Numbered from the stretch's first letter, positions 44,515 through 56,200 are shown. The stretch is DNA of 64,000 bases from Thysanoteuthis rhombus (GCA_963457665.1 OY735209.1:2473081-2537080); one strand, 5' to 3'. Notes: generated by a model not told the origin, from the letters alone. Numbers and translations are program-made.

Positions 44515-46737
44515 CTATTGGCGTTGCCCTCCTGACGCGAACATTGCCGGTGATAGCACACCGACAGCGGGTCCCATAGGATCTGTGCCCATCTCAGTCT
44601 TGATGGAGCACTCCAGGGACACGCCGCCGACGTGCCTGGGGAACGTTAATTTAACTGCCCTATAAAGGGAGGGGTGCATGAAAACAGGGACCCTCCCTGA
44701 GCAAAAGTTTTTCAGTTTGTGGAGGTCTGGATGATGCCAGACAGCCAGCGGTGATGACATTTTGAATGCTGAATTTGCTTCTTTTATCATGTCCCACACC
44801 TGCCGTGAGGTGTCACCGACCCGGACCACAGTCAATAGTTTCTTCAGCCCTGGGAACAAGGTAGGGTCCTCCACATCACGTCTTCCGGGTTCGACGAACC
44901 GGAAATTGTGGAGGACCTTTAAATCCCTCAGGGCCTGCTGCTGTAATTTTGTTTTGTCCAGAATGTCCGGGTCGACACGGCAGATGTGGACCCCTCTCTT
45001 GTGCCTGATTTTTTTTTCTTTTTTTGTCGTTGGTTCGCCGGTATCGCCCCCGGCTGGGCTTCTCGGCCTCTTTTGTGAGGCCGATTGTGTGGGTGACATG
45101 GGTGTTGTTGTTGTTGCTGCTGTTGTTGCTGGTGATGTTGGAGTTAGTTTGGAGGTTGGTGTGGCTGCTGGTGTTGTTTTAGGGGAAGGTTTTGGTGTGG
45201 CTGCTGGTGTTGTTTTTGTAGTGGGAGGAATCATAATCAACGGTGGAGGCGGCGGCGGAGGTAGCGGTGATGTGGGCGGTAATGGTGGTGTAGGGGATGG
45301 TATTTGTTTTTCAGGAGTTTTCAGGGGGATAGATTTTTTTTTCAATACAGTTAATTTTGATTTTTCGGGAGGTGAAGTTTTTGTTGGAGGACTTTGCAAT
45401 GTTTTCGGGGAGGGCGGAGGGGTAACCCTCCCTGCTGGCTGCCTGGACTTTAGTTGTTGTAGTAGTGCCGCCGCCTTTTCTTTCCCTACTCGTCCCGGAC
45501 TAGCATAACCCCCCACTCTAGCCCGTTCCGCATAAGACTGCGGGGTCTCTCCTTGGGGACTGTCGGTGTCGGTTCGCTTTGGGATATGTGGCAACAGGGG
45601 TGCTTCTATTTGGGCCTTCTTCCCACTACGACCTACTACCTGCCACTCCCCCTCCGTCTTCTCTTTTTGTGCCACCACCTTTGGTGACGGAGTCGACGGT
45701 TTAGGTGAGGGGAGACTTTTACCTCTCCCGGCATCTGACTGGATTCCTCCAGTCATGGCAGTAGGCGAGACTACGGGAGCCTCCTTTTGGGCGGTCACAG
45801 AAACTGAGTGGGAAGGGTCTTGCGTCAGGCTGGACGGTTTCTTTTTGCAGATAGCGGCGAGGTGACCGGCCTCCCCGCATATCCAGCAGACTGGCCTCCT
45901 ACCTTTTACGATAAGAGGCAGTCGCCTCCGACCACCTATGTCCAAATAGTTGGGAATGGCCAGGAACGCCTTCCTGTCGATCATAAGATCAAAACGCCAC
46001 TCCCCACGCATCGCCTCGGAGTCAACCGAGACAATTTCTCCGTATTTCAGGAGAAAAGCCCCGATATGTTCCCCGAGTACGAAGCTGGGCACCTCATGTG
46101 CTATTACCCGGGTCCTTCTCCGGCCGAGATACTCAACACGAATGTAATGCTCCTTCGTTTGGAGCTCTCGGCGCAGGAGATCTGAACAGTCCTGTTCAGT
46201 GGGCAATAGTACGTCCCACATCGCAAAGCCATCGCCTTTTACGACTTGTTTGGCTTTGATTCCTAAGCTAGCCAGTGCTTTCAACACTATGTCTTTGTTT
46301 GATCGGACAATTCGGTTTGACTTCTTGTCGACCAAAAAGACGGACACCATTTTTTTCTCAATGTCTTTCAATTCGACCAAGTCCACCAGTAAGCCGTCCT
46401 CTTTTACAAGGTGACTGTATGTCTGGCAACGCTTGACGAATTCCGCCACATTGACTGTATTTATTACGGGAGGGGATGACCAAACGTTAGGAGAGTCCCC
46501 ACTTGTCTTGTCATGTTGTCCCGCCGGAATCGGCGAGTCTGTATTTTCCCCCTTCCCTTCATGGACGGGGGATTTTTTCATGTCTGTGTTCTTTTCAGGT
46601 GGACTGTTTGTCTGCATTTTTTTCATTTTGTCCTGTTTTTTTTTGTTTTTTTTCCCTATTTTAGGGGGTGTGGATGTGCCCCCGCCCTCCCCCTTATCGG
46701 GGGAAGCAAACAAGGCCCTCCTGGCCTCGTCGGCCAT
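44515..46737 (-). CDS. LINE ORF1 nucleic-acid-binding protein, copy 2
   Basis: The 740-residue protein has the same architecture as copy 1 (CCHC at 284-297). It differs by many more substitutions than ORF2 does, and by a rearranged Pro/Thr-rich stretch around residues 510-560 where repeat-like codons are gained and lost. The knuckle and the C-terminal domain are nearly unchanged. It ends in TAG nine bases before the ORF2 ATG. Confidence 0.87.
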   Translation of the reverse strand: MADEARRALFASPDKGEGGGTSTPPKIGKKNKKKQDKMKKMQTNSPPEKNTDMKKSPVHEGKGENTDSPIPAGQHDKTSGDSPNVWSSPPVINTVNVAEFVKRCQTYSHLVKEDGLLVDLVELKDIEKKMVSVFLVDKKSNRIVRSNKDIVLKALASLGIKAKQVVKGDGFAMWDVLLPTEQDCSDLLRRELQTKEHYIRVEYLGRRRTRVIAHEVPSFVLGEHIGAFLLKYGEIVSVDSEAMRGEWRFDLMIDRKAFLAIPNYLDIGGRRRLPLIVKGRRPVCWICGEAGHLAAICKKKPSSLTQDPSHSVSVTAQKEAPVVSPTAMTGGIQSDAGRGKSLPSPKPSTPSPKVVAQKEKTEGEWQVVGRSGKKAQIEAPLLPHIPKRTDTDSPQGETPQSYAERARVGGYASPGRVGKEKAAALLQQLKSRQPAGRVTPPPSPKTLQSPPTKTSPPEKSKLTVLKKKSIPLKTPEKQIPSPTPPLPPTSPLPPPPPPPLIMIPPTTKTTPAATPKPSPKTTPAATPTSKLTPTSPATTAATTTTPMSPTQSASQKRPRSPAGGDTGEPTTKKEKKIRHKRGVHICRVDPDILDKTKLQQQALRDLKVLHNFRFVEPGRRDVEDPTLFPGLKKLLTVVRVGDTSRQVWDMIKEANSAFKMSSPLAVWHHPDLHKLKNFCSGRVPVFMHPSLYRAVKLTFPRHVGGVSLECSIKTEMGTDPMGPAVGVLSPAMFASGGQRQ

Positions 46738-46931
46738 GAAGGGAAACGAAAAAATACAAAAATCGAGACAACAACAAAAAATGGGACTTATCTTGTAGGA
46801 CTAGAGTTTCGGGGGGGTTCGACTAGTCCGGAATCCGTTCAAAATGTACTGAACAGTAGCAGCAACCTCGTCTGAAAATAAACAATAAAAGTTCGTAAGA
46901 GCAACAAAAAAACACGTCAAATCTTGTTTCC

Positions 46932-46948
46932 TTCAAGATGCAAAACAC
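46932..46948. other. 17-bp LINE target-site copy (5' side of LINE copy 2)
   Basis: TTCAAGATGCAAAACAC followed by TA and a T-run, then the 3' end of an old LINE relative. It is the rightmost of three identical copies. Confidence 0.75.
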
Positions 46949-46950
46949 TA

Positions 46951-48020
46951 TTTTTTTTTTCTCATTTTTCTTTTTTTAAAATACAGTAAATTATGACACG
47001 TGGTCAAATAAATGAGGGGGGATTCGGGCTGGTCTACTCTGTGCTAACATTACCCTAGTTATTCTCATTTGCTGACCCAACCTTACTTCAATACTCCTTT
47101 GACTGAAACGCATTTTTCTGAATATTTCTCCCATTCTACATTGACTACAATACCAGAGTTTCTCTCCAAAAATCCTACTTAATCCCATACTTAGAGTTCC
47201 TTGGGGATAGAAGAGGAAGAGAAATTATATTACTGTCAATTAAAAAAACAAATCAAAGAAAGTTACATATTTACAAAAAATTTCCGTAGATGACCTCCCA
47301 CAATTGTCAAATATGGAAGAACAGTAAGTTGACAGGGCGAAAAATAGATGTGGGGAATATTGTCGCAATTTCTCACATCCTCCAGAGAACTTTACCTTCT
47401 GTCATCTATAGGGAAGGAAGGGGTGATGCAAAATAAAAAAGGGGGACTAAAAAAAACTTAAGGAACGTATGCTCATTTTCTCTCTGACTAAATTGAACTG
47501 TTTCCAACCCAAGATAGCGCTATTCTACCTCAGCTTGGACTGGGCTTATAAGTCTTTTCTGATCTCCAAAATTCTTTCAATCAACCAATGACTTCAAGAA
47601 GTCACTCTAGATTAACACCTCTCATGTGACACAGCCCTGGAACTTTCACCCACATCTCGTTGTTGAGCCTTCCCCTCTAGACCTGAATCTTTACTTCAAG
47701 CGGATTCTTTATGTAGGCGACCAGTTGTACTGGAGTGGAATGCTCACTTTTGTGGAATCTCTTTTGATATGTCGTCCATACCATGACACTTAGAATGCCA
47801 AGTAAGGACATGATCACATGATGTTACCTCCTTTTCACTTAATTTCTTCCTTATATACATCTCCATGGGTTTTCAGAGCCATTACGGCAGATGTGACGTT
47901 AATGGGCCTATTTTATTTTGAGGCCAGGATTACCAGAGAGTCTCCAACTATCTAGTCCAAAATAGTCAAAATAAAAGAAATAATCCTCTAATCATGTAAA
48001 TTGCAGCCGAAGGTGTTGAT
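46951..48020 (-). pseudogene. Old 5'-truncated LINE fragment next to the young pair
   Basis: A diverged 3' UTR (about 46980-47580), then the ORF2 C-terminal codons (about 47600-47820), fading by 48020. It is a paralogue of 24921-25960 and 62175-63220. Its 3' end abuts the 17-bp target word, and the two young copies lie between it and the genomic flank at 33700-33769. Confidence 0.8.
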
Positions 48021-48449
48021 TTAAACTGGTACTAATAAAATAATAAGTGACATATGAGAGAGACAAGAGGAGAAAACAAGAGAAATGTTAATGTTTGTAA
48101 TCAAGCAGTAGAAAAGCTGTTGTAGAAAAGACTGACTCCTGTGATGAATTGAATATCTAAAATAGTTTGATTTGAAAAGAAAAACTTCGCCATTATGATA
48201 TCATGAAAATACATCCATTAATAGATGAATGAATATGAATTGTTGAATCTTTCAGAAAATATCCATTCTTGTATTATTAGGAAGAAATATTAACGGGAAA
48301 AATAGTGATAAAGAAAGAAGAAGTGTAAAGTTCCCCTTCCCCAAAAAATGAAAGCATTAAATTAGTTGATAAAAGGGAAATTGAAGTTAGCAAGATGTTT
48401 GGGTCAAGCAACAAAGAAACCACTCTCAGTAAACTCTTGAAAGAAAGAA

Positions 48450-48690
48450 AAAATCTTATGGGGGAATGCAGAAATGGCTTACATCGACAACAGAAGGGGA
48501 AAAGCTTGAAGCAAACGAGCTAAACAAAAACCATCCGAAATAGACGAAGGGAAGACAAAAGAAAAACACAAGAGCTGTCATCGAAAGCATTCTCGAAAAA
48601 GATGAGGACCTCAAGACTCTGAAAGACTCAGTAGAAGAAGACGGGAAATAACTAGTGTGATCGAAGAAAATGGAAATCTTACAACGATAT
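48450..48690 (+). pseudogene. RTE-like LINE linker fragment
   Basis: A plus-strand frame reads AVIESILEKDEDLKTLKD after a LNK..RRxxKRK-like stretch, matching the RTE linker region at about 21360-21440 but extending further. Endonuclease and RT parts are missing here. Confidence 0.55.
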
Positions 48691-49882
48691 CCCAAAAGTT
48701 CTGAATGAATCTCAATGAAATCTGTTTCGATCCAAAACATTTTTTGTCGGAATTTCATGAGGTTGGATGATTTGTTGACTAAAAAGTACTCCAATTGGAT
48801 TTTTTTTTCTCAAGATACTTTAAAAAAAGAAAAAAAGATCTGGAAATATATAAGGACCGAGAATTCTATTGAAATTAGATCATTAGTTAATTTGTGATAA
48901 CATCTTTAAACTGTATTTGGAACTAAATACTTCTAATACCAATCTCCAAACAATTATCTCCGGTTTTATATTGTTTACAAAAAAAAAGTCCTACATGAGA
49001 ATTTTCTTCAATTTTTATTCTTAATAATAAGTAAGGAAGGATGAAATGAATAGTTTCCATGTTCCAAACGTTTTTATCGACACGTCTTGCTTTGTTGTTA
49101 AAAGTGTGTCGTAGACTCCAACATGAAATATACTTGAGAGGATTTCCAGCTTGTGCAAATAATTCGTATTTGTTCAAATAATGATCGAAGCGATGCGCAT
49201 TCAAAATAATTCCAGTTGTTCTAAAGACACTCAATGAACATGTGAAATATAATGAAAACAAAATATACATCAAATCTGAATGTATGAGGACTAAACATTA
49301 TTTTAATGACGGATGTGTTTATTTCACCATATCGTTGGGAAAACAATCTTCTCTTAATTTCTATAGTTGTTGTGTTTTCATTTGCATAGAAATATAAATA
49401 GCAGTGAAATAAAATTTTTAAAAAATATTAGTTCTCGGCTGAGTAAGAAAAGTCCTTTATTTATATATTCACAGAACACTCTGGGGATCTTGTTTAAAAC
49501 CTGTCCTGGTGAAATATCTAAAGCATAGAACATGGAGAAACATTGTTCCTACCACCTGAGGCAATATTCCATTTCCAAACGATCTTGAATGACGTATAAG
49601 ATTTAGGTTTAATATCTGCAATATTCGATTGAAAAAATTTTTTTTCCATGAATAACGATGATCTAGGATTGATTTGCACTAGAAATTACTACAGACCGAG
49701 TAAGGCCCTTCCAATTAAAAAAAACACCATTCCTCCAGGGAATTTCTCAGTTTTATAAAATATTTGATTTAAGAAAGATTTCTGAAGGAGTCCTATACAC
49801 AATGTAACTTATGCTAAACTGGACCCTCACTTTTCGGGAACTTGTGTGAAGTCTCTCATTTCTTTATTTTTAAGCATTGTTT

Positions 49883-49884
<2 letters not shown>

Positions 49885-49936
<52 letters not shown>
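49885..49936. repeat. (AT)n microsatellite
   Basis: About 26 AT units at the position paralogous to 24405 and 61640. Confidence 0.9.
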
Positions 49937-49939
<3 letters not shown>

Positions 49940-50893
49940 GTGCTGGATATTTAAAACATCGTTTTAACCTTTACAAAATGATATTCCTTATTTTTCCCTC
50001 ACTAAGATTTTAGGGACAAAACAGAGGAGTCCTTGCGGATGGGAGCTATTTAGAAATACTCCCAAACCCTAGAAGTTTTCTACAAAGTAGTTCAACTGTA
50101 TCTCTACCGACAAATATCACTAACAGTCGTGGGGGGATGCTTATGGTGTCTTATAAACTCTCCAAATACGGCACTTCTTTCGTCTGGTCGATATTTCTTG
50201 GCTAAGTAGCGCCTTCTCGGGGTTACTACTCTTTTTAGTGTACTTACATCTTTTTCTTCATATTCTGTTTTCTGAATGGTTTCTGATAAATGCAACATCA
50301 GGAAAAAGAGGAAAAACTATAGAATTTTAGACAAACTAAGCTAAGTTTATTGAATGTTAATTGGGGTTGTGTTGGGGTTTTCCCCACTAGCATTTGATGC
50401 CAGTGTTCAAACCATCTTATGTTTTTAAATGCTCATTTTCAAGGCTGGTTAGCTCTTTGCACTTGAAAGTTTGATGCTACACAGTCTTCTGATCTACTCT
50501 TCATAGAATTTAACCTTGCACCATATTAAGTCAAACTTTGCAAATAGGTTATGAATCTTTAAGCAGTGCTGGCAACTTATTCTCGTGATAATTTAGCTCC
50601 TTTTGGCAGTCAAACGAAAAGAAAAAGGAAAAAAGCCAAACATGACCAAAACACTTCGAAAAAGTGATAAAAATGGTCAAAGAACTGGCTTGAAATGACC
50701 CGAAATGACCGAAAATAGCCACACTCATTCAGTGATATGAATGCTGCCAAAACAAAGAATATATAAGCAGTCAATCTTGAAATGTTTTACCCTCTAGCCC
50801 CAGTGTCGTGTAAGAAAGTTCAACCGACTGTATGATCCAGATGTCTGATGATGCACTAGACTTTTGATGATGATGGATGACTTGACCACTAAG

Positions 50894-50896
<3 letters not shown>

Positions 50897-50927
<31 letters not shown>
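50897..50927. repeat. (AT)n microsatellite
   Basis: Expanded form of the run at 357 and 9361. Confidence 0.9.
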
Positions 50928-50929
<2 letters not shown>

Positions 50930-51085
50930 TCAGGATACATCTAAGTGGCGACCCTGTTACACAATTGGCATTCCAACCACCATTCGTAGTGTGAGTAAGT
51001 ACAACCAACTGTATGATCCAGATATCAGATGATGAATATACAAGTATGGGCATCAACCTCAAATATCGTAGGAACGGCCTTCAAG

Positions 51086-53525
51086 TGAGAAGTTTTTGCT
51101 TTAAATTTGTCAAAACTTAATCACATAAGTGCAAAATGCACCATTTTCTATAAGTTGATATTGTATGTTGTTTTTTATCCGCAGACAATAATTCCTGAAA
51201 TGCAATTTAAGGAAAAGAATTTGAATGATAAAAATATTTTGAATATGCAGTTTCAATCACCGTTATCCATAACAGACCGGTTGAATCCAAGTTTCTGGTT
51301 TTACATTTTTCCTGTGTATTGAGACTTTGCCTCATCCTAACTGTTCATTGTAACAATTCAAATGTATTTGAATGATATAACATTTTAGATATGTAATTTC
51401 TCATTGGGTCTCTAAATAATTTCGAGACGAATTCTACGATGTTCAAAATATTTGAATCAGAACAATAATACAGATGAAAATTAGTTGAATATCACCAAGA
51501 CTTAGTGGAGATTAAACCATTGACAAAAGCAAACACAGGAGTGTCTAAATGGGGATTAAACTGAATCAAATATTAGAAGAGAGAATATCATCAGATGTAT
51601 TTATCAATATCAAGTCGTAAAAAGGCCAAAAACGTCGTGTTGATAAACAACAACAGAAAGGAATTCAATCGTCTGAAAAACTTTGAATGATAATTATGTT
51701 ACCACCTCATGTTCAATGGCTGAGTGTACATTTGTCCCATTTTATCATTCACCTCTACAGAGTATTTGACAGCGTTTAAGAGTGTTTAATAATGTCAACC
51801 GGTGACCGGGAATAAAACATCTGTGGAAAAAAACGAATGATTTTAGCTTTGGCTGTTGTGACAACAAGTGGATTACCAATATTAAGAAAAGTGAATCATT
51901 ACATCCCTTCAAAATAGAAATTCTTTTCATGGGCAATCTGAGTAGTGAATAGATAATTTAACAGAACTACGATTAATTGTTTATTTTATAGTAATATCCA
52001 TTTTACTGTCAATAAGCAAAATCCGAATTTCTTTGCGAGAACCGTTGGAAATTGAAAATACGAACCAATCAGACAACACGAAATACACGTTCGAAAAAAA
52101 ACAAAAAATATTGAAAATTGAAAAAATTTAAAGTGAAAAAACTGGTAATTAAAAAAAAGGAAACCAACGTTACGACAGAAAACAAGCTAGAAAAGACACT
52201 TTTTCATATTTTCGGATATGTAATCTGAAATATCTGACTTAGTTTTAAAAAGTTTCATATTTCTGTTCAAATGCAAAAGTTGGTAGTGTAACATACTATT
52301 TTCGATGACAAATTAAATCTTGTAGAAACATGCAAAGAAGAGAAATTACGTTACGATACGAGACTTTATGTCACTATAATTCAATTACATTCTATTCAAA
52401 ATTTTCAAATGACCAACTTCCACGACTGACATTTTAAAATGCTTTCCTGCCATATGTCTCCCGGAACAAACTAAGCATCCACTCCAGGGGATGAAACAAA
52501 TGAAATTCAATGAAATTAAAAGCCTGAATACCTGTTTAGATTTCCAACTTTTTCTTTTCATTTAATAAAAGAGGTAGATATAAAAGAAATTCTTATGGAA
52601 CAGTTGGTATTGTGTCTGATTACTGCATTTCCCTTCAGTTCTTTAATTAAAATTGTGTCACATTCGAGGAAGAATCTTGTTTAAAGGTCATCATCCATCA
52701 AGAAAGGTGAAAAAAACAAAGCAAAAACAAACACTGCCTCCTTGAACTGTTTACTTGGACTGTTCTCGCTATCATTCTACATATGTTGAGTGATCTGTCT
52801 TGTGCAGATAAAACTGTACGATTTGAAATTTGTGAATCGGTACTTTTAACGGATGCTATGTTGGAAAAATTTGAGATTTTTCATGAAAGCCTGAATCGAA
52901 AAAGTATCAAAATGTTATGCAGTAAACTTGGAGGGGGGAGAGACTGAAATAAAACAAACACTAAAAGAGAAAATAGTATCAATATATTCATTATGGAAAC
53001 AGCTGTACTGGTTTAGAGAAGACAGCTATTACTGGAGGAAGTAACCGTTAAAAAACGTGTTAAAATGGTTGCTGGCATATCTGATACGCTAGAAAAACTG
53101 AGTAGACTTGAAATATCTGAAGCACGAAGAGACTAAAGGAACCATTTAAAGAGAAAACAGTATCAATGAATTCATTGTGGAAGCAGTTGAATTGGTTCAA
53201 AGATGGAAATTACTGGAGGAAGTAACCGTGGTTTATTGAACATCATTAAAGTTTATCAATTAATCTGCCACATTCCTTCCGATCAAAAGTTCTCAATGTT
53301 TGTCTTGCTGGTTACTGAACAAATTTAATACAATTGTAATCCATTTGGACGAAAAAAAACCGAAGATTTGATTGTTCACCGTTGGCTAGGCGAGCGCCTG
53401 GGACTTTTCGTTATATCACTTGTGTTAAAGGTTTGAAACAAGAAGTTTACATTAGCAGTGTTTTACACCAGGATATTCAATGCAAGGCTTTCTGTTTGTA
53501 ATCTGTAAATGGATGAACCGTCTCT
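51086..53525. other. Non-coding 3' flank (U5)
   Basis: It matches 4165-6626 of U1 nearly base for base, including the loss of the 1.55-kb segment retained in U2. U1 and U5 therefore share that deletion. No gene was seen. Confidence 0.6.
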
Positions 53526-54287
53526 TGCAGAACTATGCGTGGAAGAGTAGGTGAACAAGACACAAGAGTTTATTATTTTCAAAATTAAATCCCTTTATTG
53601 GAGCAAAATCTTTAAATACTCAACTTTTCGTCTTGATACTGATATATCTTCAGTCTTTCATGATATTCCACACATTTTCCCCGGGGTCAAAGCAAGCAAC
53701 CAGCACACTGAATGATATGACTTATTCCTATCTCCAGTGTGTAAGTATGACAATACTATTTCAAATTCATCATTTTTCATCCTATTTTCCTCTCATTCCA
53801 TCGAAAATCATGACCAACATCTATTATGAACTCTTCCTGCAAACCCTAGCAGTTGATTCACACATGTGGGATAAATATGGGTACTGTTCACCTTATTAGC
53901 ATTTTCTTCAAATGTTCAACAATATATTTTAATTTGACATGTGAATACATTTGAAATTCTGTAAGATTCCACCTACAAATGTCTGCTAGCGAGTTTATAT
54001 AATTGATTCCTTTGAAAATGCTCAACTGAATACTTCACATGATTGTAACCTCTTTCCATTGAGTGACTGCATATGATTATTTAAAGTTGATTTGTTTCTG
54101 AATACTAACTCGCACACCTTGCATTATCATGCTCTTCTCCAGGGTATGTTGGTAAATGTCCCCCCCCCCTAATTTGATATCTGTTAATGCTGAAGCACAG
54201 ACTGCATACAAACATGGTCTTTTCCCAGTGTGGTTGTGCTTTTTAGTTTTCAAATTTGATAGCTATCTAAATGCTGGGCAACACACT
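53526..54287. repeat. Left arm of inverted repeat around ZNF-C
   Basis: The reverse complement matches 58938-59692. Contents are as for the U2 left arm, with AATAAA on the minus strand at 53594-53599 as the candidate poly(A) signal. Confidence 0.85.
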
Positions 54288-54505
54288 TCACATGACGAGT
54301 GTGCCTCTCTAGTATATCTCTGCATGTAAGTTTAAATTTGATAGATGAGCAAATGCTGAACCACACGCTACACGTAAATACAGTTTGTTTTGCGTGTGTT
54401 TCTGCATGTGTATCTTTAGATTTGATATCTTTGTGAATGCTGAACCACACATGAATATGGTTCTTCCCGAGTTTGTGTCAGCATGTGATTTTCAAAAATG
54501 GACGT
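53970..54505 (-). pseudogene. Decayed zinc fingers downstream of ZNF-C
   Basis: The same dead fingers as in U2, with stops, lost ligands and frame changes. They continue the finger register past the ZNF-C stop. Confidence 0.7.
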
Positions 54506-55912
54506 TTATTCAAATGCTGAACCAGGCACTACACATGGATATGGTCTCTCTCCGGTGTGTCCCTGCATATGTCTTTTTAAATTTGATATCTGTGCAAATG
54601 CTGAGCCACACACTTCACATGAATATGGTTTTTCTCCAGTGTGTCTCCGCATATGATTTTTTAGAGTTGATACACGTGAAAATTCCGAACTGCAAACATC
54701 GCATGAATATGGTTTCTCTCCAGTGTGCCTCCGCATATGTCTTTTTAAATTTGATACATCTGAAAATGCCGAATTGCAAACATTGCATGAATATGGTTTC
54801 TCTCCAGTGTGTCTCCGCATGTGATTTTTCAAATTTGATACCCGTTTAAACGCTGAACGACATACTTCACATGAATATGTTTTCTCTCCGATGTGTGTCA
54901 GCATATGACTTTTTAAACTTGATGCCCGTGCGAATGCAGAACTACACATTTCACATGAATAACGTTTCTCTTTGGTGTGTCTCTGCATATGTCTTTTTAA
55001 ATTTGATATGTGTGCAAATGCTGAGCCACACACTTCACATGAATATGGTTTCTCTCCAGTGTGTATCAGCATATGTTTTTTAAAAGTTGATATCTGTCTA
55101 AATGCTGAACCACACACTTCACATGAATATGGTTTATCTCCTGTATGTCTCCGCATATGATTTTTTAGAGTTGATACATGTGAAAATGCCGAACTGCAAA
55201 CATCGCATGAATATGGTTTCTCTCCAGTGTGCCTCCGCATATGTCTTTTTAAATTTGATATCCGTGCAAATGCTGAGCCACACACTTCACATGAATATGG
55301 TTTCTCTCCAGTGTGTCTCCGCATATGATTTTTTAGAGTTGATACATGTGAAAATGCCGAACTGCAAACATCGCATGAATATGGTTTCTCTCCAGTGTGC
55401 CTCCGCATATGTCTTTTTAAATTTGATATCCGTGCAAATGCTGAGCCACACACTTCACATGAATATGGTTTCTCTCCAGTGTGTCTCCGCATATGATTTT
55501 TTAGAGTTGATACATGTGAAAATGCCGAATTGCAAACATCGCATGAATATGGTTTCTCTCCAGTGTGTCTCCGCATGTGATCTTTCAAATTTGATACCCG
55601 TTTAAATGCTGAACGACATACTTCACATGAATATGTTTTCTCTCCGATGTGTGTCAGCATATGCCTTTTTAAACTTGATGCCTGTGCAAATGCAGAACTA
55701 CACATTTCACATGAATAACGTTTCTCTTTGGTGTGTGTCGGCATGTGTCTTTCCAATTGTGATTTATATGCGAATGATGAACTACACATTGTGCAGAAAT
55801 ACTGCTTCTTTCCAGTGTGGGTCTGCATGTGAATTTCCAAAGCTGATAAGTGTGCAAATACTTCATCACACAGATCGCATGAATATGTTTTTTTTCTTTC
55901 GTGTGTCTGCAT
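54506..55912 (-). CDS. C2H2 zinc-finger protein ZNF-C (16 fingers)
   Basis: The open frame of 468 residues has 16 complete C2H2 fingers with TGEKPY linkers, and ends inside a 17th that lost its second cysteine (CVVP). Fingers 1 and 2 match ZNF-A 1 and 2. A block resembling ZNF-A fingers 3-7 appears at the start and again at the end (fingers 3-4 and 12-16). Between them a two-finger pair (SHVSTLKN then ARISNLKR) repeats, with a third SHVSTLKN finger after it. The array thus grew by tandem duplication within the exon. The start is the first in-frame ATG, as in ZNF-A. No effector domain is seen. It is probably a nuclear DNA-binding protein; the frame-broken 5' part of the exon leaves the true N-terminus open. 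Confidence 0.78.
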   Translation of the reverse strand: MQTHERKKTYSCDLCDEVFAHLSALEIHMQTHTGKKQYFCTMCSSSFAYKSQLERHMPTHTKEKRYSCEMCSSAFAQASSLKRHMLTHIGEKTYSCEVCRSAFKRVSNLKDHMRRHTGEKPYSCDVCNSAFSHVSTLKNHMRRHTGEKPYSCEVCGSAFARISNLKRHMRRHTGEKPYSCDVCSSAFSHVSTLKNHMRRHTGEKPYSCEVCGSAFARISNLKRHMRRHTGEKPYSCDVCSSAFSHVSTLKNHMRRHTGDKPYSCEVCGSAFRQISTFKKHMLIHTGEKPYSCEVCGSAFAHISNLKRHMQRHTKEKRYSCEMCSSAFARASSLKSHMLTHIGEKTYSCEVCRSAFKRVSNLKNHMRRHTGEKPYSCNVCNSAFSDVSNLKRHMRRHTGEKPYSCDVCSSEFSRVSTLKNHMRRHTGEKPYSCEVCGSAFAQISNLKRHMQGHTGERPYPCVVPGSAFE

Positions 55913-56176
55913 GGTGTTGTTTTTTTTTTTGGTGATCTCAATTTAAATACTACACCACACTTTACAGGAATAATAGTCTCTGGTATCTTTTTCACAATGT
56001 TCTCTGTGTGAATACTGAACCACACGAATATGGTTCTGCGTACGAGTTTCCAAATCGGAAAATTCCAAGCCAACCCTTCCTTGATTTCGTGTTTCCCAAT
56101 TCGATATTGAATTGAAAATCAGTTTCTTCCTACAAACAACCAAAGGTGTGCAGGACTCTTCTACCAATTGAAATCT
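55913..56176 (-). pseudogene. Broken 5' part of the ZNF-C exon
   Basis: From the acceptor the frame is open for about 77 codons (FQLVEESCTPLVVCRKKL...), through a remnant finger YYSCKVWCSI, and then stops (TAA, about 55943). It is in a different frame from the array. The sites are the same as in ZNF-A except that the early TAG of ZNF-A is TGG here. Confidence 0.65.
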
Positions 56177-56200
56177 CTGAAAAGAGAAAAAGGTATTATG
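56177..56200 (-). promoter_or_regulatory. Putative 3' splice site of the ZNF-C finger exon
   Basis: CCTTTTTCTCTTTTCAG on the minus strand, identical to U2. Confidence 0.55.

Larger units (their letters stand above)
40371..46931 (-). mobile_element. Young Tx1/L1-like LINE, copy 2 (intact coding capacity)
   Basis: Same structure as copy 1: 5' UTR 46738-46931, ORF1 44515-46737, ORF2 41056-44505, 3' UTR 40371-41055, AATAAA at 40375-40380. The poly-T-in-sense runs differ in length from copy 1 (40690-40707 and about 40803-40830). Both reading frames are complete, so this copy is a candidate for an autonomous element, if it is transcribed. It lies head-to-tail upstream of copy 1. Confidence 0.87.
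48021..50256. other. Remnant of another zinc-finger unit, no array
   Basis: Bases 48030-48290 match U1 7720-7930 and, diverged, the upstream region of ZNF-A (about 19370-19560). Bases 49000-49250 match 23260-23450, and 49940-50250 match parts of 33350-33500. The zinc-finger exon itself is missing. No gene was found. Confidence 0.6.

Noticed and set aside
54385-55605. Long plus-strand open frames (about 150-170 codons) opposite the zinc-finger arrays, also at 17912-18376 and 29330-29791
   Set aside because: They are antisense to the arrays and repeat with the finger period ([10 protein letters not shown] pattern). They arise from the regular codon use of the fingers on the other strand and have no independent support.
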